From assembly GCA_937902995.1 (NCBI GenBank), contig CALEKY010000149.1, positions 1-54,292 on the forward strand: a stretch of DNA of 54,292 bases, read 5' to 3'. The notes under the pieces were generated by a model, which ran no database searches, had not been told where the DNA came from, and saw nothing but the letters and a program-made list of their open reading frames with translations. This DNA is from an uncultured Sinobacteraceae bacterium. Its GTDB lineage: Bacteria > Pseudomonadota > Gammaproteobacteria > Steroidobacterales > Steroidobacteraceae. This document shows positions 24,782 to 32,574 of the stretch, piece by piece. Position numbers and translations under genes: made by a program. Within the stretch, counting starts at the first letter, position 1. Each line of letters starts with the position of its first letter.

Positions 24782-24819
24782 GGCTGCAATCTATGAGCGC
24801 CCGTGGCTCGTGGCTCCCG

Positions 24820-26415
24820 TTATCCGCCTGGCTCGGTTTGGAAATACTGAGCCAAGTACTCGTCGAAGCTCATCGTATCGGCGCCTTCGATGGCCTCTTG
24901 GCGCGCCAACGACTCTTCCGCCTGCGCGGCGAACTCGGCCAAGCGCTGCTCGTTCGGCGGATAGAGCTCCAGGAAATACGACTTGTGCGCCTGCGACATG
25001 CGCATCGCAAGCTGAGAGAACGACTCGCCCGTGGTACTGAGCTCCTGCAACGTGCGCGCCGACGGCGTGAGCGCAGGATTCTTGATCTTCTCTTCTTGAA
25101 GTTCGAGGGCCGCGGTGTAGGGACGATCGGACCTGCCCTCGTCGAGCATCTCGCAGATTCCGCGCAGTTCGTCGATCAGCTCCATTGCCCACACTCGAGC
25201 GACAACTCGACGCCCGCCGCGGTCGAGCTCGAGCCCGGGCTCGCGACCGCGATGCGCCACCACGGCGTGGTTCTCGTCGAGCACATCCTGTTCGCTGTTT
25301 TCGATCGGCGGGCTGTCCTTGAGCACGCACAGTGCTGCGAACGCCTCGAGAAATCGTAACTTGTTCTGGTTTACTCCCACCGGATCGAACGCGCTGACAT
25401 CGAGCGCGCGAAACTCGACGTACTCGACGCCCGCGCGTCGCAACGCTTGCGTAGGATGCTCGCCCGAGCGCGTGACGCGCTTCGGCCTGATGTAGCTGTA
25501 GTACTCGTTTTCGATCTGCAGCAGATTCGCGTTGAGCTGCCGATACTCGCCGTTCACTTTGACGCCGATCTTCTCGTACTCGGGATGCGGCGTGCTCACG
25601 GCCCGAGACAGATCGCGCACGTACTCTTCGAGGCTGTTGACCGAGATCCGTACACCCGCTTGATGCTTGTTGCGATAGCCGAGATCGCTCATGCGCAGCG
25701 AAGTCGCATACGGCTCGTATAGCGTTCCCGGCGACAGCTCCTTGAGCGAGTGCTCGCGGCCTTTGACGAACGAAGCGCACAACGCCGGCGAATTGCCGAA
25801 CAAATACAGAATCAGCCAGCCGTACCGCCGGTAATTGCGCAGCAACGCGAAATACTGTTCGGAAATGAAGTCCTGATCGACGCGCTTGGCCTGCAGCGCA
25901 TCTCCGAGCGCTTCCCAGAACCGGGCCGGAAACGAGTAGTTGAAGTGCACGCCGGAAATGGCCTGCATCATGCGCCCGTACCGGTAACCGAGACCGATCC
26001 GGTACACCTCTTTCATGCGTCCGATGTTCGAGCGGCCGTAGCGCGCGACCGGAATCTCGTGATCGCCGCCGAGAATGCACGGCATGCTCGTCGCCCAGAG
26101 CAGCTCATCCCCCAGATGGCGATACACGAACTGGTGCAGATCGCACAGGAACTGCAAGAGCTGCCACGTCTCGCCGAAAGCGGGCGTGACCAATTCGATG
26201 AGGGCTTCCGAGTAATCGGTCGTGATGTACTCGTGCGTCAATGCCGAGCCCAGTGACGGCGGATGCGGCGTTTGCGCCACCCGTCCATCGGGAGTGACGC
26301 GAAGCGACTCCTTTTCGACGCCTTTAAGACCGCCCTGCAGCAAGCCTCGCTCGCGCGCATTGATGAGCGATGCGAGCCGTCGCTCGAACGCGCGGTCGAT
26401 GCCAATGTGGCTCAT
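24820..26415 (-). CDS. gshA: Glutamate--cysteine ligase
   Basis: A 531-residue enzyme of the gammaproteobacterial GshA family (E. coli enzyme about 518 residues). Visible hallmarks are LLQGGLKGVEKESLRVTPDG, the ITTDYSEALIELVTPA segment, AISGVHFNYSFP, and EYVEFRALDVSAFDPVGV. It joins glutamate and cysteine in the first, rate-limiting step of glutathione synthesis, using ATP. gshB is not adjacent. The glutathione-dependent GST and glyoxalase elsewhere in the window would depend on this product. The DUF962 gene follows upstream on the same strand with a 9-nt gap, so both may be transcribed together. In E. coli the enzyme is feedback-inhibited by glutathione. Confidence 0.93.
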   Translation of the reverse strand: MSHIGIDRAFERRLASLINARERGLLQGGLKGVEKESLRVTPDGRVAQTPHPPSLGSALTHEYITTDYSEALIELVTPAFGETWQLLQFLCDLHQFVYRHLGDELLWATSMPCILGGDHEIPVARYGRSNIGRMKEVYRIGLGYRYGRMMQAISGVHFNYSFPARFWEALGDALQAKRVDQDFISEQYFALLRNYRRYGWLILYLFGNSPALCASFVKGREHSLKELSPGTLYEPYATSLRMSDLGYRNKHQAGVRISVNSLEEYVRDLSRAVSTPHPEYEKIGVKVNGEYRQLNANLLQIENEYYSYIRPKRVTRSGEHPTQALRRAGVEYVEFRALDVSAFDPVGVNQNKLRFLEAFAALCVLKDSPPIENSEQDVLDENHAVVAHRGREPGLELDRGGRRVVARVWAMELIDELRGICEMLDEGRSDRPYTAALELQEEKIKNPALTPSARTLQELSTTGESFSQLAMRMSQAHKSYFLELYPPNEQRLAEFAAQAEESLARQEAIEGADTMSFDEYLAQYFQTEPGG

Positions 26416-26424
26416 AGGGAAGAC

Positions 26425-26733
26425 TTAAAACTTGATCCGGCCGATCAGGATGTCGCGGAACATCACGAAATCCGCGGCAAGGCTGTACCAGGGATAAGTG
26501 AAGGTCGCCGGCTTGTTCCGTTCGAAAACGAAATGTCCTATCCAAGCAAAGCCGTAGCCCGCGACGGGCATCAGGGCCAGCAGCCACCATTTTCTCGTCA
26601 CGATTGCCGCTACCCCCAGAGAGATCACGAGGAACGTGCCGACGAAATGCAGACGCCGGCACGCGGCGGTGCGATGCTCGGAGAGATAAAACGGATAGAA
26701 ATCCGTAAACGTGTTGTAGCGCTCGCTCGGCAT
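26425..26733 (-). CDS. DUF962 / Mpo1-like membrane protein
   Basis: A 102-residue protein with the family pattern FYPFYLSEHRTAACRRLHFV then GTFLV near the start, a His-rich loop and two to three hydrophobic segments (FLVISLGVAAIVT; WWLLALMPVAGYGFAWIGHF), ending PWYSLAADFVMFRDIL. The yeast homologue Mpo1 is an iron-dependent dioxygenase of 2-hydroxy fatty acids, and the conserved His residues (HR, LHF, IGHF) are kept here. A similar lipid oxidation is plausible but untested in bacteria of this type. It precedes gshA on the minus strand by 9 nt. Confidence 0.8.
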   Translation of the reverse strand: MPSERYNTFTDFYPFYLSEHRTAACRRLHFVGTFLVISLGVAAIVTRKWWLLALMPVAGYGFAWIGHFVFERNKPATFTYPWYSLAADFVMFRDILIGRIKF

Positions 26734-27036
26734 CGACGACGGGTGGCAGCAGGGACTCTACAGGCGCCGCCAGTTTCCTCAGGCGCATCAAAGGCGTCAA
26801 GCGCATGCTTAGACAAGGTCTCATGTGTGCCCGGTTAGGATGCGGTGACGCGCCGCTCGCCCTGGCAGCAGCCCTCATCTTTTTCGTTAAGTTCGAGTTT
26901 CGAAGGCGCCGCGACTGTGCTTTCATAGCTCCATCCCGCCGAACCGCATCCTCGCGCCGTGCCGGGAATCATGCGTTCCGTGGGCCGCGGCGCGCACTCG
27001 AATCGACAACTTGGCGGGCCGGCGAATTCGACTTCG
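26734..27036. other. Divergent spacer without a recognisable gene
   Basis: This 303-bp gap lies between the divergent DUF962 and GGDEF genes. It must hold promoters for both. I see no conserved frame, RNA structure or repeat. Confidence 0.5.
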
Positions 27037-27894
27037 ATGTCACTCGGTTTTCTCGGACCAGCGCATCTCCTCATTGGCCTTGCCGGCGCGCTCGCGGCTG
27101 CGGTCCTGCTCGCCATTCAGAACGTTCGACTTCGGCGTCGCGCAGCGCAACACACCCTCGAGCTCGAGCAGGCGCTGGCCCGTGAGGCCGCAGCGCGTCA
27201 AGAGACACAGGCCGAGCTCGAACGCGTTCGCGCGGACCTGGAGCACCGTGTCCGCCAGCGCACGCAGGCGCTCGAACAGCGCAACGAGGAGCTTTCGCGT
27301 CTACGCTTCACGCTCGAAATGACGAATCAGCGCTTGAAGCGCCTCGTCGCAGTCGATGCATTGACCGGTATCGCGAATCGCCGTCATTTCGACCGGGCGT
27401 TGCAGCGCGAGCTGCGCCGCACGCGGCGCGACCAACAGCCGCTCTCGCTCGTGTTCCTGGATCTCGATGAGTTCAAGCGTTTCAACGACACGTACGGTCA
27501 TGCACGCGGCGATGAGGTGCTGCGCAGCGTCGCCCGCACGCTCGACGAAACGTTCCGCCGCGGCGCCGATCTCGTCGCACGCTACGGCGGCGAGGAGTTC
27601 GCGGTGATCTTGCCCGGTGTCGACGGCCGGCGGGCATCGCTCTACGCGGAGCGGCTCAGGCGGCGGATCTGGTGCCTGGACATCAGGTACGGCGCTTCGC
27701 ACGTAGCGGATCGCGTCACGATCAGCGGCGGCGTCGCAACCGTCGCGCCAGAGCACATCGTCTCTGCCGAAGAATTGTTGCTTGCAGCGGATCGCGCCCT
27801 TTATCGCGCGAAGTGTCTCGGCAGGAACCGCATCGTCACGACGATCGTCGAGACCGATCTCGAGGACGCACGAGCTGTCGGCATGGCATCCTGA
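27037..27894 (+). CDS. Diguanylate cyclase with one TM and a coiled coil
   Basis: A 285-residue protein. Residues 5-27 form a single membrane segment (LGPAHLLIGLAGALAAAVLL), followed by a long heptad-rich coiled coil (ALAREAAARQETQAELERVR) up to about residue 105. The GGDEF domain starts DALTGIANRRHFDRALQREL and carries GGEEF with an RGAD inhibitory site five residues upstream. It should make c-di-GMP as a dimer driven by the coiled coil; there is no periplasmic sensor domain, so the signal would come from the membrane or partner proteins. The ATG at 27037 is chosen because the hydrophobic segment starts there; the frame is open 78 bp further upstream. It is the second cyclase in 3.5 kb. Confidence 0.84.
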   Translation: MSLGFLGPAHLLIGLAGALAAAVLLAIQNVRLRRRAAQHTLELEQALAREAAARQETQAELERVRADLEHRVRQRTQALEQRNEELSRLRFTLEMTNQRLKRLVAVDALTGIANRRHFDRALQRELRRTRRDQQPLSLVFLDLDEFKRFNDTYGHARGDEVLRSVARTLDETFRRGADLVARYGGEEFAVILPGVDGRRASLYAERLRRRIWCLDIRYGASHVADRVTISGGVATVAPEHIVSAEELLLAADRALYRAKCLGRNRIVTTIVETDLEDARAVGMAS

Positions 27895-28022
27895 AACGTT
27901 GAGCCGGGACGGACGGGACCGGTGCGGCTCCGTGCCGTCCGGATTTTCGGGTTGGCCACCTCGCATCCGCACCGATGAACCGATTCATCCGTAATTCAGC
28001 GATCGGCGCGCAGCATCATCCC

Positions 28023-28391
28023 ATGCGTCTGGTCCCCGTACTGTGCGCGCTCGCTGCCTGCCTCGTGGCACCGGCTGCTTCGGCCGACGCCATGCGTTGC
28101 GGAAATCGTTTGGTCACATTCGGCGATACACGCAGCGCCGTCCTCGCAATGTGCGGCGAGCCGGCGGAAATAGAGGTCCGCACGATTCTGCGCCGGCCGG
28201 CGTATCGATTGAACGGACGCGTCGTCTACTACGGCGAAGGCGTCGTCGAGACGCCGATGGAAATCTGGACCTACAACTTCGGACCCTACAAGCTCATGCG
28301 CCGCGTACGCTTCGTCGATGGACTCGTCGAAGACATCGAGACGCTCGGACACGGCTACCACGAGCCGGCCGAACGCGCCGGGCAACAGTAA
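28023..28391 (+). CDS. DUF2845 periplasmic protein
   Basis: A 122-residue exported protein with a signal peptide (LVPVLCALAACLVAPAASAD). The mature part, MRCGNRLVTFGDTRSAVLAM then CGEPAEIE, followed by EIWTYNFGPYKLMRRVRF, matches the DUF2845 family: a CG-N...V..GD...V...CG.P opening with two conserved cysteines that may form a disulphide. Function is not known. The ATG at 28023 fits the signal peptide; an ATG at 27975 in frame would add 16 residues, and neither has a convincing ribosome binding site. No operon partner is visible. Confidence 0.75.
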   Translation: MRLVPVLCALAACLVAPAASADAMRCGNRLVTFGDTRSAVLAMCGEPAEIEVRTILRRPAYRLNGRVVYYGEGVVETPMEIWTYNFGPYKLMRRVRFVDGLVEDIETLGHGYHEPAERAGQQ

Positions 28392-28485
28392 TTTCCCGTA
28401 ACCGCGTCACTTGCTTCGTGCTGTCCGTCGTGGGACAAGAAGCGTCGTGACGCTCGGGCAATGCGCTCCGAGCGCAAACCAGCCT

Positions 28486-28645
28486 AGAACCTATCTCAGA
28501 ACGTCATGAGCGGCCGCGAGTCGTATGTTGAGGAACGTGGGTGCGCCGTGTATGTGGAATACATGAGGAGTCGGGGCACCGCAAAAACGCGCCGGCGCCG
28601 GTCGCACCGTTACTGCGGGCGCGCAGTCGTTTTGAGATAGGTTCT
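28486..28645. mobile_element. MITE-like element with 18-bp terminal inverted repeats
   Basis: The ends, AGAACCTATCTCAGAACG at 28486-28503 and CGTTTTGAGATAGGTTCT at 28628-28645, pair over 17 of 18 bases. The 160-bp element has no coding capacity, and no target-site duplication is obvious. It sits 23 bp before the thiolase start codon, so it may carry or disrupt promoter signals. The ends resemble those of an insertion sequence, but I cannot name the family. Confidence 0.65.
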
Positions 28646-28668
28646 GGAGCACACACGAGGAGCTCTAC

Positions 28669-29946
28669 ATGATCGTAGGTGGCGCTGTCAGGCGCGTCGC
28701 AATCGTCGGCGGCGTGCGAATTCCGTTTGCGCGCTCGATGGGCGCATATGCCGAAGCGAGCAACAAGGAGATGCTCGGCTACACGTTGAAGGCGCTCGTC
28801 GAGCGTTTCGGATTGCGCGGCGAGGTTCTCGGCGATGTGTCCGCCGGTGCGGTGCTCAAGCATTCCCAGGATTTCAATTTGGCACGCGAGGCGGTGCTCG
28901 ATAGCGGACTCGCTGCTGAAACTCCAGCGTTCGACGTGCAGCGCGCCTGCGGGACGAGCCTCGATACGACGATTCTGATCGGACTCAAGATCGCCAGCGG
29001 ACAGATCGATGCGGGCATCGCTGCCGGCGTCGACACGGCAAGCGATGTGCCTATCGTGTATCCCAAGGCTTATCAGCAACTCTTACTGCGAAGCGCGCGC
29101 GGCAAGACGCTCGGTCAAAAGCTCGCTCCGTGGTTCGGTTTGCGCCCTTCGTTCTTCAAGCCGAGCCTGCCTGCCGTGGTCGAGCCGCGCACCGGGCTTT
29201 CGATGGGTCAGAGCTGCGAACGCATGGCGCAGAGGTGGCAGATCTCGCGTCAGGAGCAAGATGCCTTTGCGCTCGACAGCCATCGCAAAGCGGCCGCGGC
29301 TTACGAACAAGGCTTTTTCTCCGACTTGGTCGTGGAGTTCCGCGGACTGAAGCGCGACAACAATCTGCGACCGGATTCGACGCTCGAAAAGCTCGCTCAA
29401 TTGCGCCCGGCCTTTGCACCTAACGGCACGCTGACCGCGGGCAACTCGACACCGATGACGGACGGTGCCGCCGCTGTCCTGCTGGCGAACGAAGAGTGGG
29501 CGAAAGCGCGCGGTTTGCCGATCCTTGCTTACTTGAGCTACAGCAAAGTGGCCGCCGTCGATTTCCTGAGCAAGGAAGGACTGCTCATGGCACCCACGTA
29601 TGCAGTACCGCGCTTGCTCGCAGATACCGGGCTGCGCTTACAGGATTTCGATTTCTACGAAATTCATGAAGCGTTCGCCGCGCAAGTGCTGTGCACGCTC
29701 AAAGCATGGGAATCGCCGGAATTCTGCCGCGAGAAGCTCGGCTTGCCGGAGCCGCTCGGGGCCATCGATCGCACGAAGCTCAACGTGAAGGGCAGCAGCC
29801 TCGCCATCGGTCATCCGTTCGCGGCCACCGGTGCACGCATCGTTGCAACGCTTGCCAAGCTCCTCGCCGAGAAAGGCTCCGGCCGCGGCCTGATCTCGAT
29901 CTGTACGGCAGGCGGAATGGGCGTCGTGGCGATTCTCGAGAGGTGA
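28669..29946 (+). CDS. Acetyl-CoA C-acyltransferase (FadI-like thiolase)
   Basis: A 425-residue thiolase. Cys94 (QRACGTSLD) is the nucleophile; the His and second Cys lie in SLAIGHPFAATGAR and SICTAGGMG. The extended loop region (APWFGLRPSFFKPSLPAVVE) and FDFYEIHEAFAAQVL fit the FadI branch of long thiolases rather than the shorter FadA type found at 5339. A GAGGAG ribosome binding site precedes the ATG. No hydratase/dehydrogenase gene is next to it, which is unusual since fadI normally precedes fadJ. Its 5' region is occupied by the MITE-like element. Confidence 0.88.
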   Translation: MIVGGAVRRVAIVGGVRIPFARSMGAYAEASNKEMLGYTLKALVERFGLRGEVLGDVSAGAVLKHSQDFNLAREAVLDSGLAAETPAFDVQRACGTSLDTTILIGLKIASGQIDAGIAAGVDTASDVPIVYPKAYQQLLLRSARGKTLGQKLAPWFGLRPSFFKPSLPAVVEPRTGLSMGQSCERMAQRWQISRQEQDAFALDSHRKAAAAYEQGFFSDLVVEFRGLKRDNNLRPDSTLEKLAQLRPAFAPNGTLTAGNSTPMTDGAAAVLLANEEWAKARGLPILAYLSYSKVAAVDFLSKEGLLMAPTYAVPRLLADTGLRLQDFDFYEIHEAFAAQVLCTLKAWESPEFCREKLGLPEPLGAIDRTKLNVKGSSLAIGHPFAATGARIVATLAKLLAEKGSGRGLISICTAGGMGVVAILER

Positions 29947-29974
29947 ACTGCTGATCGAGATTCGTCACGGAATC

Positions 29975-29996
29975 AGTGAGTGAGTAGTGAGTGGTG
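29975..29996. repeat. Short heptamer array, CTCGTGA-like family
   Basis: Units AGTGAGT, GAGTAGT, GAGTGGT, about 28 bp after the thiolase stop. Confidence 0.55.
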
Positions 29997-30067
29997 GCGC
30001 GCTGAACGCGCGCTCTGATATCAGCATTCGGCTCTTTGCGCCGCGGGAGGTGGCTAGCAGGCCCCTC

Positions 30068-30122
30068 TTTCCCTTTTCCCTTTTCCCTTTTCCCTTTTCC
30101 CTTTTCCCTTTTCCCTTTTCCC
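30068..30122. repeat. Regular heptamer array (TTTTCCC)
   Basis: Seven perfect copies of TTTTCCC (30074-30122) preceded by one imperfect copy. The uniformity suggests recent expansion or gene conversion, in contrast to the degenerate arrays elsewhere. Confidence 0.95.
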
Positions 30123-30431
30123 TATCTTCCCTACAAGTAAAGCGGCGGCGGTCGGTGGAGATCGGCCGTGGCTGCAAACCGTAACGATCCTTTGCGACCG
30201 ATCCCAACCGACCGCCGACCGAGGCGGCTGCCCGAGGGAGATGGACAGCCTGCCTACTGGCCGGAGTGTCGCGATCCCGGGGAGGGGGCAGTAACGAATC
30301 GCGAACCCCGATCAGCGGCGCCAAACATCGCCAGAAGGTCCTTCGACTGCGCGCATCCGTGCGACGTTGTGATTGCACGTCGAGGAAGGGCATCCTTGCC
30401 CCCGCTGCATGCCCCGAGCCCTTGGGTCCTT

Positions 30432-30448
30432 GTAAACGTCCTGTTTAC
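30432..30448. promoter_or_regulatory. GTAAAC-N5-GTTTAC dyad upstream of ferrochelatase
   Basis: Perfect 6-bp arms with a 5-bp centre, 250 bp upstream of hemH. It looks like a regulator site, but no cognate protein can be named. Confidence 0.3.
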
Positions 30449-30699
30449 TGCGCACACGAGTCCTCACAGGCTATAGCGACAAAACCGCGAAAATTCCCTC
30501 ATGACCTGCCGAGACATTTCCCGGCGCCATGGGAATACAGACTTGCGCTCAATTGCCGATAGTGACGTAAATAATTGATTTTAAAGCCTTTCTAGGCCGA
30601 ACATGGCGGCCCGCCAGTCCCTGCCGGCGCCAAAATGACTTGGGCCTCTAATTCCTCCAGACTACCGGCCCAGATTCTTCCGCACCGACCCCAGAGCGA

Positions 30700-31770
30700 A
30701 TGCCGAAGTACGAAAGCTCCTCCCAAGCTGCGCATGGATCCGAGCGCACTGGCGTGTTGCTCGCCAATCTGGGCACGCCCGATGCCCCCACGCCGGCTGC
30801 TGTGCGGCGCTTTCTCGCGGAATTCTTGGGGGACCCGCGGGTCGTCGAGGCGCCGCGCTGGTTGTGGCTGCCTGTCCTGCACGGCGTGATCCTCCGGATC
30901 CGCCCCGCCCGTAGCGCCCGTGCCTATCGCCAGATTTGGACCGAGCGCGGCTCCCCCCTGCTCTTGTACAGCCAGGAGCTCGCCGCCCGCATGCAAACCT
31001 CGCTCGGCGCGAATGTCGATCCTGGCATCGTCGTCGCTCTCGGCATGACGTACGGCAATCCGACGATCGAAAGCGCCCTCGAGGAGCTTCGCGATCGCGG
31101 CGCGACGCGCATCCTCGTATTGCCGCTCTATCCGCAATACTCGGGCACGACGACCGGCGCCGTGTTCGACAAAGTTGCACGCACATTGCAGCGCTGGCGC
31201 CACGTTCCCGAGCTTCGTTTCATTACGGACTACTACGAGGAGCCTTCTTACATCGAAGCGTGTGCAGCGAGCATCGACGCGCATTGGCGCACGCATCCGC
31301 GAGGACATTTGCTGTTCTCGTTTCACAGCGTCCCGAAGTCGTACGTGGATGCGGGCGATCCGTATTACGCCCAGTGCGCTGCCACGGCAAAGGGCATCGC
31401 GCAGCGTCTTGGCCTTCGCCAAGACGAGTGGAGCATGAGCTTTCAATCGCGCGTCGGACGCACGGAGTGGCTTCGCCCATACACCGACGAGCTGCTGGAA
31501 CAGTATGCGCAGCGAGGTCCGCGTGAGATCACCGTGGTGTGTCCAGGGTTTGCCACCGATTGCTTGGAAACATTGGAGGAAATAGCGATCCGCAATCGCG
31601 AGATGTTCTTGACGAGCGGCGGAACCGCATACGACTACGTTCCGGCGCTGAATGCCGGCGAAGCGCACGTAGCGCTGCTCACGCAGCTCGTCGCACGTCA
31701 TGTCCAGGGCTGGCAACTGGCATCGGCTCCACAACCTTCTGTTCAGCAACGCTCGATCGGACAGCGTTGA
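30700..31770 (+). CDS. hemH: Ferrochelatase
   Basis: A 356-residue enzyme of the proteobacterial type. The N-terminus GVLLANLGTPDAPTPAAVRR then FLAEFLGD, the IWTERGSPLLLYS segment, LPLYPQYSGTTTGAVFD, the catalytic-His motif LFSFHSVPKSY and the ECPGF-like CPGFATDCLETLEEI (with the metal-handling Glu) are all present. It inserts Fe2+ into protoporphyrin IX at the end of haem synthesis, on the inner face of the membrane. It fits a window rich in haem proteins but is not adjacent to them. No strong ribosome binding site precedes the ATG. A VOC gene starts 11 nt after its stop. Confidence 0.94.
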   Translation: MPKYESSSQAAHGSERTGVLLANLGTPDAPTPAAVRRFLAEFLGDPRVVEAPRWLWLPVLHGVILRIRPARSARAYRQIWTERGSPLLLYSQELAARMQTSLGANVDPGIVVALGMTYGNPTIESALEELRDRGATRILVLPLYPQYSGTTTGAVFDKVARTLQRWRHVPELRFITDYYEEPSYIEACAASIDAHWRTHPRGHLLFSFHSVPKSYVDAGDPYYAQCAATAKGIAQRLGLRQDEWSMSFQSRVGRTEWLRPYTDELLEQYAQRGPREITVVCPGFATDCLETLEEIAIRNREMFLTSGGTAYDYVPALNAGEAHVALLTQLVARHVQGWQLASAPQPSVQQRSIGQR

Positions 31771-31781
31771 CGTTATCAAGC

Positions 31782-32495
31782 ATGCTCGGCCGGTTCCTCG
31801 AAATCAGCGTCTACACGCCGGACATTCAAGCTTCGCTTGCGTTCTACGAATCGCTCGGCTTCGTCCAAGCAAGCGTCGGCGAGGCTTGGCCGCATCCTTA
31901 TGCCGTCGTCACCGACGGCAGATTGTTCCTCGGGCTGCATGGTGCACCGATGCGCTCGCCGGCGCTCACGTTCGTGCTGCCAGAGCTGGCGCGCGGTATC
32001 GAACGACTGCGCGAGCTCGGCCTCGAGTTCGACGAAGAACGTGTCGGCAGCGATGTCTTCAATCGCGCGACGTTCACGGATCCCACTGGTCTGTGCGTGA
32101 ACGTTCTCGAAGCGCGCACGTTTTCGCCGCCCGCGGACATTCGTTCCTCGACGTGCGGCTACTTCGTGGAGTTCGGCATTCCGGTACGTGAGACGGCGGC
32201 AGGCCGAGCGTTCTGGGAATCGCTCGGCTTCGTGGCGATGGACGAAGAAATGCTGCCCTTTGCGCGCGTACCGCTCACGAGCGATCGCTTGAATCTCGGC
32301 CTGTACCGCTCGCGCGCGTTCCGCGAACCGCTGCTCGCTTTCGAGGATCCGGACATGCGCGAACGCTTGACGATGCTGCGCGAGCGCGGCTTCAGGTTGC
32401 TCGACGAAATGCCGGACAGCCTGGATGACTCGACGAATGCCGTATTACAAGCGCCGGAAGGAACGCGGTTGCTGTTGATGCAAAGCGAAAGCTGA
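31782..32495 (+). CDS. Two-domain VOC (glyoxalase/bleomycin resistance superfamily) protein
   Basis: A 237-residue protein with two consecutive VOC modules: residues 1-115 (FLEISVYTPDIQASLAFYES then LGFVQ; TDPTGLCVNVLE) and 120-237 (YFVEFGIPVRETAAGRAFWE then SLGF; QAPEGTRLLLMQ). Such fused pairs can form the whole metal site within one chain. The metal-binding His/Glu set is not clearly complete, so the reaction is unknown; many members bind small ligands without catalysis. It starts 11 nt after hemH and is probably co-transcribed. The stop codon lies within a heptamer array. Confidence 0.78.
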   Translation: MLGRFLEISVYTPDIQASLAFYESLGFVQASVGEAWPHPYAVVTDGRLFLGLHGAPMRSPALTFVLPELARGIERLRELGLEFDEERVGSDVFNRATFTDPTGLCVNVLEARTFSPPADIRSSTCGYFVEFGIPVRETAAGRAFWESLGFVAMDEEMLPFARVPLTSDRLNLGLYRSRAFREPLLAFEDPDMRERLTMLRERGFRLLDEMPDSLDDSTNAVLQAPEGTRLLLMQSES

Positions 32496-32518
32496 CGCAG
32501 GCTGAAGACTGAAGGCAC
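32491..32518. repeat. Heptamer array, CTGAAGG family
   Basis: Units GCTGACG, CAGGCTG, AAGACTG, AAGGCAC. The VOC gene stop (32493-32495) is inside the first unit. Confidence 0.65.
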
Positions 32519-32574
32519 CGCGCATCCGCGCGGTCCTCTCTGGCCAGGGCCTAGAGCCCTTTTCTGGAGTTTTT

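Larger units (their letters stand above)
29947..30699. other. Gene-less 753-bp region with repeats
   Basis: It holds two heptamer arrays, a roughly 20-bp imperfect inverted repeat (about 30141-30164 and 30197-30220, arms CGGCGGTCGGT / ACCGACCGCCG), a GGGCA-TCCT-TGCCC hairpin near 30388 and a GTAAAC-N5-GTTTAC dyad at 30432-30448. From about 30480 to 30600 it becomes AT-rich, presumably the ferrochelatase promoter. I find no convincing protein frame or known RNA family. Confidence 0.5.

Noticed and set aside
30068..30122. CRISPR array
   Set aside because: Units are 7 bp with no spacers and there are no cas genes. The same holds for all other heptamer arrays.
30141..30220. A known structured RNA such as 6S RNA or a riboswitch
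   Set aside because: The inverted repeat is imperfect and no consensus motif of a known RNA family could be recognised.
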